From: Streptomyces sp. NBC_01231
Lineage (GTDB): Bacteria; Actinomycetota; Actinomycetes; Streptomycetales; Streptomycetaceae
Direction of reading: 5' to 3'
Assembly: GCA_035999765.1 (NCBI GenBank)
Contig: CP108521.1
Span: 9,362,001 to 9,426,000, forward strand
Length of the DNA: 64,000 nucleotides
This document shows positions 7,502-16,216 of the stretch, piece by piece. The translations under genes were made by a program, and so were the position numbers. The stretch's first letter is position 1. Every line of letters starts with the position of its first letter. The notes beneath the pieces are model-generated. The model searched no databases and had not been told where the DNA came from. It saw only the letters and a list, made by a program, of their open reading frames with translations.

Positions 7502-9152
7502 GGGATTCGTCCCCTGGCCCAAGGAGGCGGCCGACCGCTACCGCGAGGCCGGGTACTGGCGTGGCAGGCCGCTCGGTTCGTACCTCCACGAATGGGCCGA
7601 GACCTACCAAGACGCGGTGGCCGTCGTGGACGGCGACACCCGCCTGACCTACCGTCAACTCACCGACCGTGCCGATGGATTGGCCTGCCGCCTGCTGGAC
7701 GCCGGCCTGGGCCCCGGTGACGCGATGCTCGTCCAGCTGCCCAACGGCTGGGAGTTCGTCACGCTCACCCTGGCGTGTCTGCGGGCCGGCATCGCTCCCG
7801 TGATGGCGCTGCCCGCGCACCGCGGCCACGAACTGCGCTACCTGGCCGCACATGCCGAGGTCACGTCGATCGCCGTACCGGACCGACTCGGCGACTTCGA
7901 CCACCAGGCTCTGGGGCGGGAGGTCGCCGAAGCCACGCCGAGCGTACGGCTGCTGCTCGTCGCAGGCGGCACGGTCGGCACCGACGCCACCGATCTGCGC
8001 GCGCTCGCCGAACCGGCCGACGACCCGGCCGCCGCCCGGGCCCGGCTCGACGACATCGCCCCGGACAGCGCCGACATCGCCGTCTTCCTGCTCTCCGGCG
8101 GTACCACCGGACTGCCGAAACTCATCACCCGCACCCACGACGACTACGAGTACAACGCGCGGCGCAGCGCCGAGGTCTGCGGCCTCGACTCCGACACCGT
8201 CTACTTGGTGGCCCTGCCCGCCGGACACAACTTCCCCCTGGCCTGCCCGGGGATCCTGGGCACCCTCATGAACGGTGGCCGTGTGGTCCTGGCCCGCACC
8301 CCGCACCCCGACAAGGTGCTTCCGCTGATGTCCGACGAGGGCGTGACGGCCACCGCAGCCGTGCCCGCCGTCGTCCAGCGCTGGATCGACGCCGTCGCCT
8401 CCGGCCGCCACGCCGCGCCGCCCGCGCTGCGGTTGCTCCAGGTCGGCGGCGCCCGCCTCGCCCCGGAGGTCGCCCGCCGTGCCGAACCCGTGCTCGGCGG
8501 CACCCTCCAGCAGGTGTTCGGCATGGCGGAGGGGCTGTTGAACTACACGCGCCCGGACGACCCCGACGACATCAAGATCGAGACGCAGGGGCGCCCCATG
8601 TGCCCCGACGACGAGATCCTCGTCGTCGACGCCTCCGACGATCCCGTACCCCCCGGAAGCATGGGCGCCCTCCTCACCCGTGGCCCGTACACCCCCCGCG
8701 GCTACTACCGGGCCGACGAGCACAACGCCCGCGCGTTCACCCCCGACGGCTGGTACCGCACCGGCGACGTCGTCCGGTTGCACCCCTCCGGCAATCTCGT
8801 CGTCGAAGGACGCGACAAGGACATGATCAATCGGGGCGGCGAGAAGATCTCCGCGGAGGAGGTCGAGAACCTCGTCTACCGTCTGCCGGGTGTCGCCCGT
8901 GTCGCCGTTGTCGCGAAGCCCGACCCGGAGCTGGGGGAGCGGGTGTGCGTGGCCGTGGTCGTCGAACCGGGTGCCGACCTGACCCTCGCATCGGTCCGCG
9001 CCGCACTCACCGCGATGCAGGTGGCCCGCTACAAACTGCCCGAATACCTGCTGGTCGTGGACGAGTTGCCGCTGACGAAGGTCGGCAAGATCGACAAGAA
9101 GCGTCTGCGGGACATCGTCCGAAACGAGGCAGACCCGGTCGAGGCGGTCTGA
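7494..9152 (+). CDS. sdgA: Salicylate-AMP ligase (2,3-dihydroxybenzoate-AMP ligase family)
   Basis: This 552-residue protein is an ANL-superfamily adenylating enzyme. Key motifs are LLSGGTTGLPKLI near residues 200-212 (P-loop), YRTGDVVRLHPSGNLVVEGR near residue 420, and the catalytic lysine in TKVGKIDKK near residue 530. The opening REGFVPWPKEAADRYREAGY is characteristic of the DhbE/EntE aryl-acid group, which activates salicylate or 2,3-dihydroxybenzoate. The ATG at 7494, 4 bases after GGAGGATCC, overlaps the previous stop by 8 bp. No siderophore genes are nearby, so a catabolic role with sdgB, sdgC and sdgD is preferred. It is the last gene of the operon and converges on the rhamnosidase gene. 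Confidence 0.85.
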   Translation: MREGFVPWPKEAADRYREAGYWRGRPLGSYLHEWAETYQDAVAVVDGDTRLTYRQLTDRADGLACRLLDAGLGPGDAMLVQLPNGWEFVTLTLACLRAGIAPVMALPAHRGHELRYLAAHAEVTSIAVPDRLGDFDHQALGREVAEATPSVRLLLVAGGTVGTDATDLRALAEPADDPAAARARLDDIAPDSADIAVFLLSGGTTGLPKLITRTHDDYEYNARRSAEVCGLDSDTVYLVALPAGHNFPLACPGILGTLMNGGRVVLARTPHPDKVLPLMSDEGVTATAAVPAVVQRWIDAVASGRHAAPPALRLLQVGGARLAPEVARRAEPVLGGTLQQVFGMAEGLLNYTRPDDPDDIKIETQGRPMCPDDEILVVDASDDPVPPGSMGALLTRGPYTPRGYYRADEHNARAFTPDGWYRTGDVVRLHPSGNLVVEGRDKDMINRGGEKISAEEVENLVYRLPGVARVAVVAKPDPELGERVCVAVVVEPGADLTLASVRAALTAMQVARYKLPEYLLVVDELPLTKVGKIDKKRLRDIVRNEADPVEAV

Positions 9153-9203
9153 CCGCCCGTCCGACGCGAGCAGGAGAAGATCGATCGCACGTCGGCGGTG
9201 GCC

Positions 9204-11864
9204 TCAACACCCGTTCCCCATGCGGCGGGTGGCGCGGAAGGTGCCCGCGGTGGCGGTCTCGGTGGTGCCGTCGGGGAAGACCAGCCGTGCGGTGGTCGCA
9301 GGCGGCACGTCGACGGTGATGGTCAGCTCGGCGCCGGTCGTTCGCCACTCGACGGCGATCGTGCCCTGGGGGGACTCGTGCGTGCCCCGGGCCCACCTCA
9401 ACGACGGGTGGGGGACCGGCGCGACCTCGAAGGACTCCCAGGCGACCGACCCCGGGGTCTGTCGTAGCCCCAGCGTGTGGGTGTGCAGGAAGCGGATGAC
9501 GGCTCCCTTGCTGTAGTGGTTCAGGGAGTCGTGGGCGTCTCCGTTCTCGTCAACGCCCTCCCAGTCCTCCCAGATGGTCGTCGCGCCGCGGTCGAGCATG
9601 TACAGCCAGGACGGTGCGCTGCGCCGGAAAAGCAGCTCGTACGCGAGGTCGGCGTGGTCGGTGTCGGCCAGAACGTGGAGCAGGTCGCCGGTGGAGAGGA
9701 AGCCGGTGCCGAGGTGGGTGCCGGCGGCGCGGATCAGCTCGACCAGGCGTGCGGCGGCGGCCGCGCGCAGCTCGTCGGGGACGAGTCCGAGGGACAGCGC
9801 GCGTACATAGGCGGCCTGGGTGTCGCCGGTGGTGCGTCCGTCGGGGGTGAGGAACTCGGTGCGCCAGGCGTCACGGACGCGCTCGGCGGTCTCCGTCCAG
9901 CGGCTTGCGTCCTCGGTGCGGCCCAGCACCCTTGCGATGTCGGCGAGGGTCGACGTCGAGCGGTACAGGAACGCCGTGCCCACCTCGCCCTTGTCCGCCA
10001 TGAACCAGGCGATCGGGTCGGTCTGGACCGGGTCGATGCGGGTGCCGTCGGTCGCCTTCTCCTTCGGTTCGGTCCATTCGCCCCAGTGGAAGGAGCCGTC
10101 CCAGAGATACCGCTCGTGCGGGAGCGGCTCGGCCAAACGTTCGATCCGGGACGGGTGGCGGGCCGTGCGGGCGGTCCGCAGCGCCCACTCGACCCAGCGG
10201 ACCATCGCCTCCCAGTTCTCGGTGAGGATTTCTCGGTCGCCGTAGGACCGGTACAGCTCCCAGGGGACGGCGACGATCGCGTCGCCCCAGCCGGCCGAAC
10301 CGGTCATCAGGGCGAACTGGTCATCGAGGTGGTGCTTGATGCGGCGGCCGTCGGGCGAGAAGTTGGCGATCCGGCCGTCGGGCAGCTGGTCGTCGCGGAC
10401 CGCGCGGAGCCATTTGCGGCTGAAGCCGAGGACGTCGTACAGACGCGTGGCGGTCGGAGCGAAGACCTGGTAGTCGCCGGTCCAGGCGAGACGTTCACGG
10501 GTCGGGCAGTCGGTGGGGACGTCGACGGCGTTGCCGCGGAAGCTCCAGTCGGCGATCTCGTGCAGCCGGTTGAGGTCGTTGTCACCGCACGCGAAGGTGC
10601 CGGTGCGGCGTAGGTCGGTGTGCACGACGCGCATCGTGATGCTCGTGGGGTCGAGCGGGGCGCCGTCGCGGCGGATGCGCGCGTACCGGAAGCCGTGCAC
10701 GGTGTGGCGCGGCTCGAACGTCTCGCCCCGGCCCGCGGAGACGGCCTCGTCACGCTGGACGAACGCGATCGGGTCCTCGCCGGGACGCACGGAGTCCAGG
10801 TGAGCAGTCGTCAGATCGCGCTCGGAGTCGACGTGTTCGCCGTATTCGACGACGGTGCGGGTGCCGGCCGGACCGAGGTCGTCCAGGGTGATCCAGCCGG
10901 AGGTGTTCTGGCCGAAGTCGGCGACCCAGACCCCGTCCTCCAGCTGTTCGACGGATCGCGGCGGACGGGAGTCGACGACCCGTACGGGCGGTGCGGGCGA
11001 CCAGTCGATCGCGGGAGCCTCCACCTGGTCGACGAGGACCGGTCGTGCGGCCCCCGGCTCGCTGCGGAAGTCGGTGGTCTGGCCGTCCATGAGGTCGGCC
11101 CGGGTGATGGCCGACCGGGCACTCGTCCAGGTCTCGTCGGTGCGCACGATCTGGCGTGTGCCGTCCTCGTACGCGATGTGCAGCTCGGCCCGTGCGCCGA
11201 GCACCGTCCCCCATTCGGCCGGGCGGCGGAACGCCCCGACCTGGCCCCGGTACCAGCCGTCGGAGAGGACGATCTCGATCAGGTTGCCGCCCTCCTCGAC
11301 GGCGGCTGTGACGTCCGACGCCTGGGCGTAGAGCGTGCGGTCGTACGAGGTGGACCCCGGCGACAGTTCGGCGGTGCCCGCCCGCTCGCCGTTCACGTAC
11401 GCCTCGTACACGCCGAGCGCCGTCGCGTACAGCCGCGCCGAGCGCACCCCGGGCCGTACCGCGAACCGTGTCGTCAGGGTGTGGGCCGGGCGCCTGCCGT
11501 ATCCGGGGTCGCCGGATACGGGCGGCGATATCCAGCGCGCCTGCCAGTCGTCGTCGAGGAGGCCGACCTCGAAAGGGTCCCACTCCGACCACGGGCCCCG
11601 GCTCTCCGTGCCGCGGGCCCGGACCCGCCAGGCCACCCGCCGACCGCTGCGCAGCGCCGTCCAGGGCCACGGAAGGAACCGATGCGTGCCGGGGGCGGTC
11701 GTCACCGCTGGTTGCGGCTCGCCGTCGACGGTGCATTCCAGCTCATGTCCGGCCGCGTGTCCCGCGTCCGACGGCGGCTTCCACGACAGGCGGGGAGCGG
11801 GGCCCGACACGGCGAACTGGTCACCGCCGCTGTCGATGCGCAGGTCATACGGTGCGTTGCTCAT
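9204..11864 (-). CDS. GH78 alpha-L-rhamnosidase
   Basis: This 886-residue enzyme hydrolyses terminal alpha-L-rhamnose from glycosides. It shows the GH78 order: N-terminal beta domains (ARWISPPVSG, then TLYAQASDVT, where the galactose-binding-like accessory domain sits), the acid-bearing motif TDCPTRERLAWTGDY near residue 458, the alpha/alpha barrel, and the second conserved block ATTIWEDWEGVDENG with the following SLNHYSKGAV. No signal peptide is seen, so it should act in the cytoplasm on imported glycosides, as fits the MFS gene upstream. It is the last gene of a five-gene minus-strand operon. Only a weak purine run precedes the ATG, so coupling to the upstream gene is possible. Confidence 0.92.
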   Translation of the reverse strand: MSNAPYDLRIDSGGDQFAVSGPAPRLSWKPPSDAGHAAGHELECTVDGEPQPAVTTAPGTHRFLPWPWTALRSGRRVAWRVRARGTESRGPWSEWDPFEVGLLDDDWQARWISPPVSGDPGYGRRPAHTLTTRFAVRPGVRSARLYATALGVYEAYVNGERAGTAELSPGSTSYDRTLYAQASDVTAAVEEGGNLIEIVLSDGWYRGQVGAFRRPAEWGTVLGARAELHIAYEDGTRQIVRTDETWTSARSAITRADLMDGQTTDFRSEPGAARPVLVDQVEAPAIDWSPAPPVRVVDSRPPRSVEQLEDGVWVADFGQNTSGWITLDDLGPAGTRTVVEYGEHVDSERDLTTAHLDSVRPGEDPIAFVQRDEAVSAGRGETFEPRHTVHGFRYARIRRDGAPLDPTSITMRVVHTDLRRTGTFACGDNDLNRLHEIADWSFRGNAVDVPTDCPTRERLAWTGDYQVFAPTATRLYDVLGFSRKWLRAVRDDQLPDGRIANFSPDGRRIKHHLDDQFALMTGSAGWGDAIVAVPWELYRSYGDREILTENWEAMVRWVEWALRTARTARHPSRIERLAEPLPHERYLWDGSFHWGEWTEPKEKATDGTRIDPVQTDPIAWFMADKGEVGTAFLYRSTSTLADIARVLGRTEDASRWTETAERVRDAWRTEFLTPDGRTTGDTQAAYVRALSLGLVPDELRAAAAARLVELIRAAGTHLGTGFLSTGDLLHVLADTDHADLAYELLFRRSAPSWLYMLDRGATTIWEDWEGVDENGDAHDSLNHYSKGAVIRFLHTHTLGLRQTPGSVAWESFEVAPVPHPSLRWARGTHESPQGTIAVEWRTTGAELTITVDVPPATTARLVFPDGTTETATAGTFRATRRMGNGC

Positions 11865-11931
11865 GCTGTGCTTTCTCGGAGTCGATGAACTGTGTTGTCA
11901 CAGCCGGGCCGTGCGCTGTCGAAAAGCCCTG

Positions 11932-13323
11932 CTACCGGACCGACTTGACCTTGAACTTGATGATCAGACCGCCGACCAGGGCGAGGACCGCGCCGCTCAG
12001 GTAGAGCTGGGTGTAGTTCTTGTCGCCGCCGTCCGTGACGCCGATGGTGATGACGAGCGGGGCGATCAGCGGGGCTATGGCGCTGGGGATCTTCTGGGCG
12101 AACGCGACGACCGCGAGATAGCGGCCGGCCTGGGCCCGGTCCGGCAGGACGGCGAACACGATCGCCTGGTCGACGGCGCTGAACACGGCGATGGCGAGCT
12201 GCATCAGCACCGCGCCGACCACGAGCTGGGGCAGCGAGTGGGCGAACGCCTCCGTGACGGCGCCGACTACGAAGACCGCGGAGCCGATCAGGGTGAACAG
12301 CTTGCGCCTGCCGAGCTTGTCGGACAGGAAGCCGCCGCCGATGGCGCCGCCGGCCGCCGCCAGCACCCCGATGGTGCCGATCGTCGCCACGACACCGGCG
12401 ACCTCCTTGACGGGCAGGTCGAGCCGCTGGGCGTAGAAGAACGTGCCGAAGGTGGTGTTGGAGTACAGGCCCATGAAGAAGACGAAGCGGCCGAGCCAGT
12501 TCCAGCCGAAGTCGGGGTACGTCCGCGGATTGAACCAATAGCTGGCCATCAGGCCCTTGAGGGTCACCTCGCTGGTGTGGACGAGGGCACGGGAGTCCCC
12601 CTCCGGCTTGACGAGGGGGAACGCCACCAGCATGGCGGCTCCGAGGAGGCCCGGGACCAAGAACACCAGGAGGGTGCTGGAGGCCACCGTGTACGCGATG
12701 CCGATACCGATCACCGGTGCGATCTGGCTCGTGACGCTGGTCCAGGCCGAGATACGGCCGCGCTGCTCCTCGGGGACCCGGTCGGCCTGGATGTTCTGGA
12801 TGGCCTGACTGGCCGTCGACCAGCCGACCATGCCGACCACCCACGAGAGGCCCACCAGCAATACGCTGGGCGCGGCGGCGATACCGAAGAGCGCGACGGC
12901 ACCGAGGACCGTACCGACGATCATGAACGGGGTCCTGCGGCCGAAGCGGGACCGCTTCCGGTCGCTCCAGAAGCCGATCAGGGGACTGAGGACCAGATAG
13001 ACGAACTGGGCGGACCCGGTGACGTACCCGAGCAACTCCTCACGGCCGGGGGCGAGATCGGAGATCCGCACCGCCAGCGAATAGGAGAGCGGCACCATCA
13101 GGGCCAGTGAGGACCCGAAGTTCGCGATCATCATCCAGGTGAGGTAGGCCGTGCCGACCTTCTCCAGCGGCGGGGCCTCGATCTCGGGGGCGGAGGTCTC
13201 GGCAGCCACCTCGGCGACGCCCGTTGTCGGTCCTGTCGGACCTGTCGGCTCCTCACCCTCACCCTTCGCCGACTCGGTCGGCGGAGGTCCGGCCACGCTG
13301 ATGTCGCGATCGTTCTGAAGCAT
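11932..13323 (-). CDS. MFS transporter, probable glycoside importer
   Basis: This 463-residue membrane protein has about 12 hydrophobic segments after a Pro/Glu-rich cytoplasmic tail of roughly 50 residues. The loop 2-3 signature is SDRKRSRFGRRTPFMIVGT, which resembles the SLC45/sucrose-type and glycoside symporters more than drug exporters, and a second copy SDKLGRRKLF lies before segment 8. AAGGAG 5 bases upstream supports the ATG at 13323. Its position between a beta-glucuronidase and a rhamnosidase, both lacking signal peptides, argues that it brings in an intact plant glycoside or its oligosaccharide. Substrate and direction are inferred from context only. Confidence 0.8.
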   Translation of the reverse strand: MLQNDRDISVAGPPPTESAKGEGEEPTGPTGPTTGVAEVAAETSAPEIEAPPLEKVGTAYLTWMMIANFGSSLALMVPLSYSLAVRISDLAPGREELLGYVTGSAQFVYLVLSPLIGFWSDRKRSRFGRRTPFMIVGTVLGAVALFGIAAAPSVLLVGLSWVVGMVGWSTASQAIQNIQADRVPEEQRGRISAWTSVTSQIAPVIGIGIAYTVASSTLLVFLVPGLLGAAMLVAFPLVKPEGDSRALVHTSEVTLKGLMASYWFNPRTYPDFGWNWLGRFVFFMGLYSNTTFGTFFYAQRLDLPVKEVAGVVATIGTIGVLAAAGGAIGGGFLSDKLGRRKLFTLIGSAVFVVGAVTEAFAHSLPQLVVGAVLMQLAIAVFSAVDQAIVFAVLPDRAQAGRYLAVVAFAQKIPSAIAPLIAPLVITIGVTDGGDKNYTQLYLSGAVLALVGGLIIKFKVKSVR

Positions 13324-13433
13324 GAGGACTCCTTCGTCTCATGAGTGCAAGGTGGCGCGGCAGTCGGTGGGGACGGCACACGCGCTGGAGAAGGAATCCG
13401 TCGAACCGCCGAAGGCCACGGCGGATCTCGGCT

Positions 13434-13452
13434 CTCGGGTCTCGGGTCTCGG
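13434..13452. repeat. Short tandem repeat of CTCGGGT
   Basis: The heptamer CTCGGGT occurs about 2.7 times head to tail between the MFS gene start at 13323 and the GH2 gene stop at 13481. The 157-bp gap holds no recognisable gene. The repeat may be replication slippage or part of an intercistronic structure; nothing more can be said. Confidence 0.5.
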
Positions 13453-13480
13453 ATCGGGGAGAACGGAGCGTGAAGAAGCG

Positions 13481-15307
13481 TCATCCGTCCGCGGTCTGGC
13501 CGGGCTTGCGACCGCCCAGGCCGTGCCAGCGGCCACGGAGGGCGAACGCGGCCGTCTTGGGCCTGCGTTCGCGGGTGAACACGCCCTTCTTGTTGCCGTC
13601 GACGCGGTGGATGCCGGCCGAGGTCTGGAAGTCGGCGAAGTTCCAGACGTGTTCGCCGACGAACTCGGGGATGCGGTCGAAGACGCGGTGATACATGGCG
13701 AGGTAGTCGCTCTGGTACTCCTCGCTCCACGGGGTGTCCCAGACGGAGTGCAGGCCGGGCTGGGTGTCGGCGCCGTACTCGGACATCATGAGCGGCTTGC
13801 CGAAGCGCGCGGCCCAGCCGCGGAGGTCCTGTTCCAGGGCCTGCTCGGCGGTCGCGAGATCGCCGGTGAACAGGTACCAGCCGTAGTAGCGGTTGATGCT
13901 CAGTACGTCGAACAGGTCGCCGATCCGGTCGTTCTGCGACGTTGCGAACATGACCGCGGAGTAGGTGAGGGGGCGGGTCGGGTCGAGCTTGCGGGCCAGC
14001 TCGACCAGCGGCTCGAAGTACTCGCGGGCGCCGTCCTCGTTGGAGGCGGGTTCGTTGGCGAGGGACCACATCACCACGCTCGGGTGGTTCCTGTCCCGCT
14101 CGATCAGCTCCCGCAGGTGCTCGGCGTGGACGTCGCGCGTGGTCCCGCCGAAGTTCTCCGGCGCGAAGGTCGGGGTCGGGGCCTGTCCGGTGAGACCGCC
14201 CATGACACCCAGGTTGAGGCCGACGGCGGCGGTCTCGTCGATGACGACGATGCCGTGCCGGTCGGCGAAGTCGAGCACTTCCTCCGCGTACGGGTAGTGC
14301 GAGGTGCGGAAGGAGTTGGCGCCGGTCCAGTCGAGGAGCTGGAAGTCGTGGACCAGGTAGGCGTCGTCGTGGCCCTTGCCTCGGACGGGGGTGTCCTCGT
14401 GCTTGCCGAAGCCGGTGAAGTAGAACGGGTCGCCGTTGATGAGGAATTCGGTGCCCCGCACGTCGACGGTGCGCACGCCGAAGGGCTGGGTGTAACTGTC
14501 GACGGGTTCTCCCGCACCCTTCTCGCCCTCGTCCACCAACTCCACCACGAGGTCGTAGAGATAGGCGGCGCCGGGCTGCCAGAGGATGACGTCCTCTATG
14601 CGGAGGGTGCCCTCGGGGCCGTGTGCCTCCGCCACGGTCCGGCCGGCCTCGTCGACCGCGCGCACCCGTGTGGCGATCACGTCGGCGGCTTCGCCTGCGA
14701 TCTCCACGCGGTACTCGACGACACCGGCCGTGCCGTTCCGTCCGGTGACGACCGTGACGTCCTCGACGTGGGTCAGCGGCGTGCTGCACAGCCGGACCGG
14801 ACGCGCGATGCCCGCGTAGTTGTAGAAGTCGTGCAGATACGACTGGCGTTCGCGGCCGTCGGGGCCGGTGGTGACGGTGCCGGGAGGGATCGTCACGTTC
14901 GTCAGCCGGTTGTCGACGCCGACCGTCAGCCGGAACTCGGCGCCGGGGCGGACGATCCCGGTCAGGTCCGCCTCGAACGGTGTGTAACCGCCGGTGTGTT
15001 CGGCCACCAGCCGGTCGTCCACGTAGACCTGCGCGGCGTGAGTGACGGAGCCGAAACGCAGGACCACCCGCTCGCCCGCCCAGCCGCGCGGCACCCGCAC
15101 CTCGCGCTGGTACCAGACGACGCCGACGTGGTCACGGATCTCCGCGTCCACGAACAGGTCGTTGTAGCTGGCGGGGACGGGGGCTTCGAGGGGTGAGGTG
15201 AGCCGTGACGTCCACGGAGTGGTGGCGGCGCGGGTGTCGAGCGCGAACCGCCACAGGCCGTCGAGGCTGACGACGTCCCGGGTGGAGCTGGTGCGGGGGA
15301 AGAGCAT
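13481..15307 (-). CDS. GH2 beta-glucuronidase
   Basis: This 608-residue protein has the three-domain GH2 layout: N-terminal jelly roll (LDGLWRFALDTR), immunoglobulin-like middle domain, and C-terminal TIM barrel. The acid/base is in NHPSVVMWSLANEPASNE and the nucleophile in PLMMSEYGADTQPG. Near residue 571 the sequence DGNKKGVFTRERRPK holds the N-x-K motif that contacts the substrate carboxylate in true beta-glucuronidases and separates them from galactosidases. No signal peptide is present. AGGAG precedes the ATG by 4 bases. Within the operon it implies that the imported glycoside contains glucuronic acid as well as rhamnose. Confidence 0.9.
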   Translation of the reverse strand: MLFPRTSSTRDVVSLDGLWRFALDTRAATTPWTSRLTSPLEAPVPASYNDLFVDAEIRDHVGVVWYQREVRVPRGWAGERVVLRFGSVTHAAQVYVDDRLVAEHTGGYTPFEADLTGIVRPGAEFRLTVGVDNRLTNVTIPPGTVTTGPDGRERQSYLHDFYNYAGIARPVRLCSTPLTHVEDVTVVTGRNGTAGVVEYRVEIAGEAADVIATRVRAVDEAGRTVAEAHGPEGTLRIEDVILWQPGAAYLYDLVVELVDEGEKGAGEPVDSYTQPFGVRTVDVRGTEFLINGDPFYFTGFGKHEDTPVRGKGHDDAYLVHDFQLLDWTGANSFRTSHYPYAEEVLDFADRHGIVVIDETAAVGLNLGVMGGLTGQAPTPTFAPENFGGTTRDVHAEHLRELIERDRNHPSVVMWSLANEPASNEDGAREYFEPLVELARKLDPTRPLTYSAVMFATSQNDRIGDLFDVLSINRYYGWYLFTGDLATAEQALEQDLRGWAARFGKPLMMSEYGADTQPGLHSVWDTPWSEEYQSDYLAMYHRVFDRIPEFVGEHVWNFADFQTSAGIHRVDGNKKGVFTRERRPKTAAFALRGRWHGLGGRKPGQTADG

Positions 15308-15371
15308 GGGGCTCCTACGCGTGGTTGCCGGGCGGTGGCCCGAGGAGGACGGAGGTGGGGGGCGTCGCGGA

Positions 15372-16190
15372 TCAGATCGTTTCGCCGGCGTCGGCGAGGA
15401 GCGTGCTCCCTGTCATGAAGGCCGAGAGGTCGCTCGCGCAGAACAGCACCACGCGGGCGATGTCGTCGGGGACGCCGAGGCGACCGAGCAGGCTCGGCTG
15501 CATCACGGACATGATGTCCCCGGCGTCCGCGGATGCCCCGGCAGCTGCCGCTGCCACGTTGCCTTCGGTCGGCACGTACGTCGGTGCGACGCCCAGGACG
15601 CGAATGCCGAACGGTGCGAATTCGAGGGCGAGTTGCCGGGTGATGCCGCGCGCCGCGTGCTTGGAGCCGACGTAGGCGGCGAGCCCGGGGGCCGTTCCCC
15701 GAAAGCCGGCCGTGGAGACGACGTTCACGATGACGCCGCCGCTCCCGGCCGCGCGGATCCGGCGGGCGGCCTCCCGGGATCCGAGGAAGACACCGCGCGT
15801 GTTCACGGCGAACACCTCGTCCCAGGTCTTCTCGGACATCTCCAGCGCGGGAACGCTGGGGAAGACACCGGCGTTGTTGACCCAGATGTCGATCCCGCCG
15901 AGCTCCCGGACCGCGAGATCGGCGGCCCCGACGACACTCACCGCGTCGGTGACGTCCACATGGGCGGCCGCCGCGCAGCCCGGGCGGCGGGCGTTCAGAT
16001 CCTCGGCGACGGCAGTGGCGAGCCCGTGCTCGATGTCGGCGACGAGTACGTCCGCGCCTGCTTCGGCCAGGCGTTCGGCGATGGCCCGGCCCAGTCCACG
16101 GCCCGCGCCGGTCACGACGGCGCGCCGCCCGGTGAGCGAGACGAGCTCGGCCAGGGACCGGGACGAGACGTCGGGTACGGATACCTGCAC
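15372..16190 (-). CDS. Short-chain dehydrogenase/reductase (SDR), classical type
   Basis: This 272-residue oxidoreductase carries the full classical SDR set: cofactor loop VVTGAGRGLGRAIAERLA, VNNAGVF, and the catalytic Ser-Tyr-Lys in NVVSTAGFRGTAPGLAAYVGSK split over that stretch. The acidic residue after the second strand (VLVADIEHG) favours NAD over NADP. The start is the GTG at 16190, preceded by AAGGA; the frame is open further upstream, but that part overlaps the GH1 gene. It could oxidise a released sugar such as rhamnose, or a hydroxyl on the aglycone; the sequence does not decide. It is cotranscribed with the glycosidases, with 26 bp to the GH1 stop. Confidence 0.85.
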   Translation of the reverse strand: MQVSVPDVSSRSLAELVSLTGRRAVVTGAGRGLGRAIAERLAEAGADVLVADIEHGLATAVAEDLNARRPGCAAAAHVDVTDAVSVVGAADLAVRELGGIDIWVNNAGVFPSVPALEMSEKTWDEVFAVNTRGVFLGSREAARRIRAAGSGGVIVNVVSTAGFRGTAPGLAAYVGSKHAARGITRQLALEFAPFGIRVLGVAPTYVPTEGNVAAAAAGASADAGDIMSVMQPSLLGRLGVPDDIARVVLFCASDLSAFMTGSTLLADAGETI

Positions 16191-16216
16191 GAGGTGTCCT
16201 TCCGGTGGCGGGGCGG

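Noticed and set aside
7494..9152. Siderophore 2,3-dihydroxybenzoate-AMP ligase
   Set aside because: No carrier protein, NRPS or isochorismatase gene is near; it is coupled to sdgB and sdgC.
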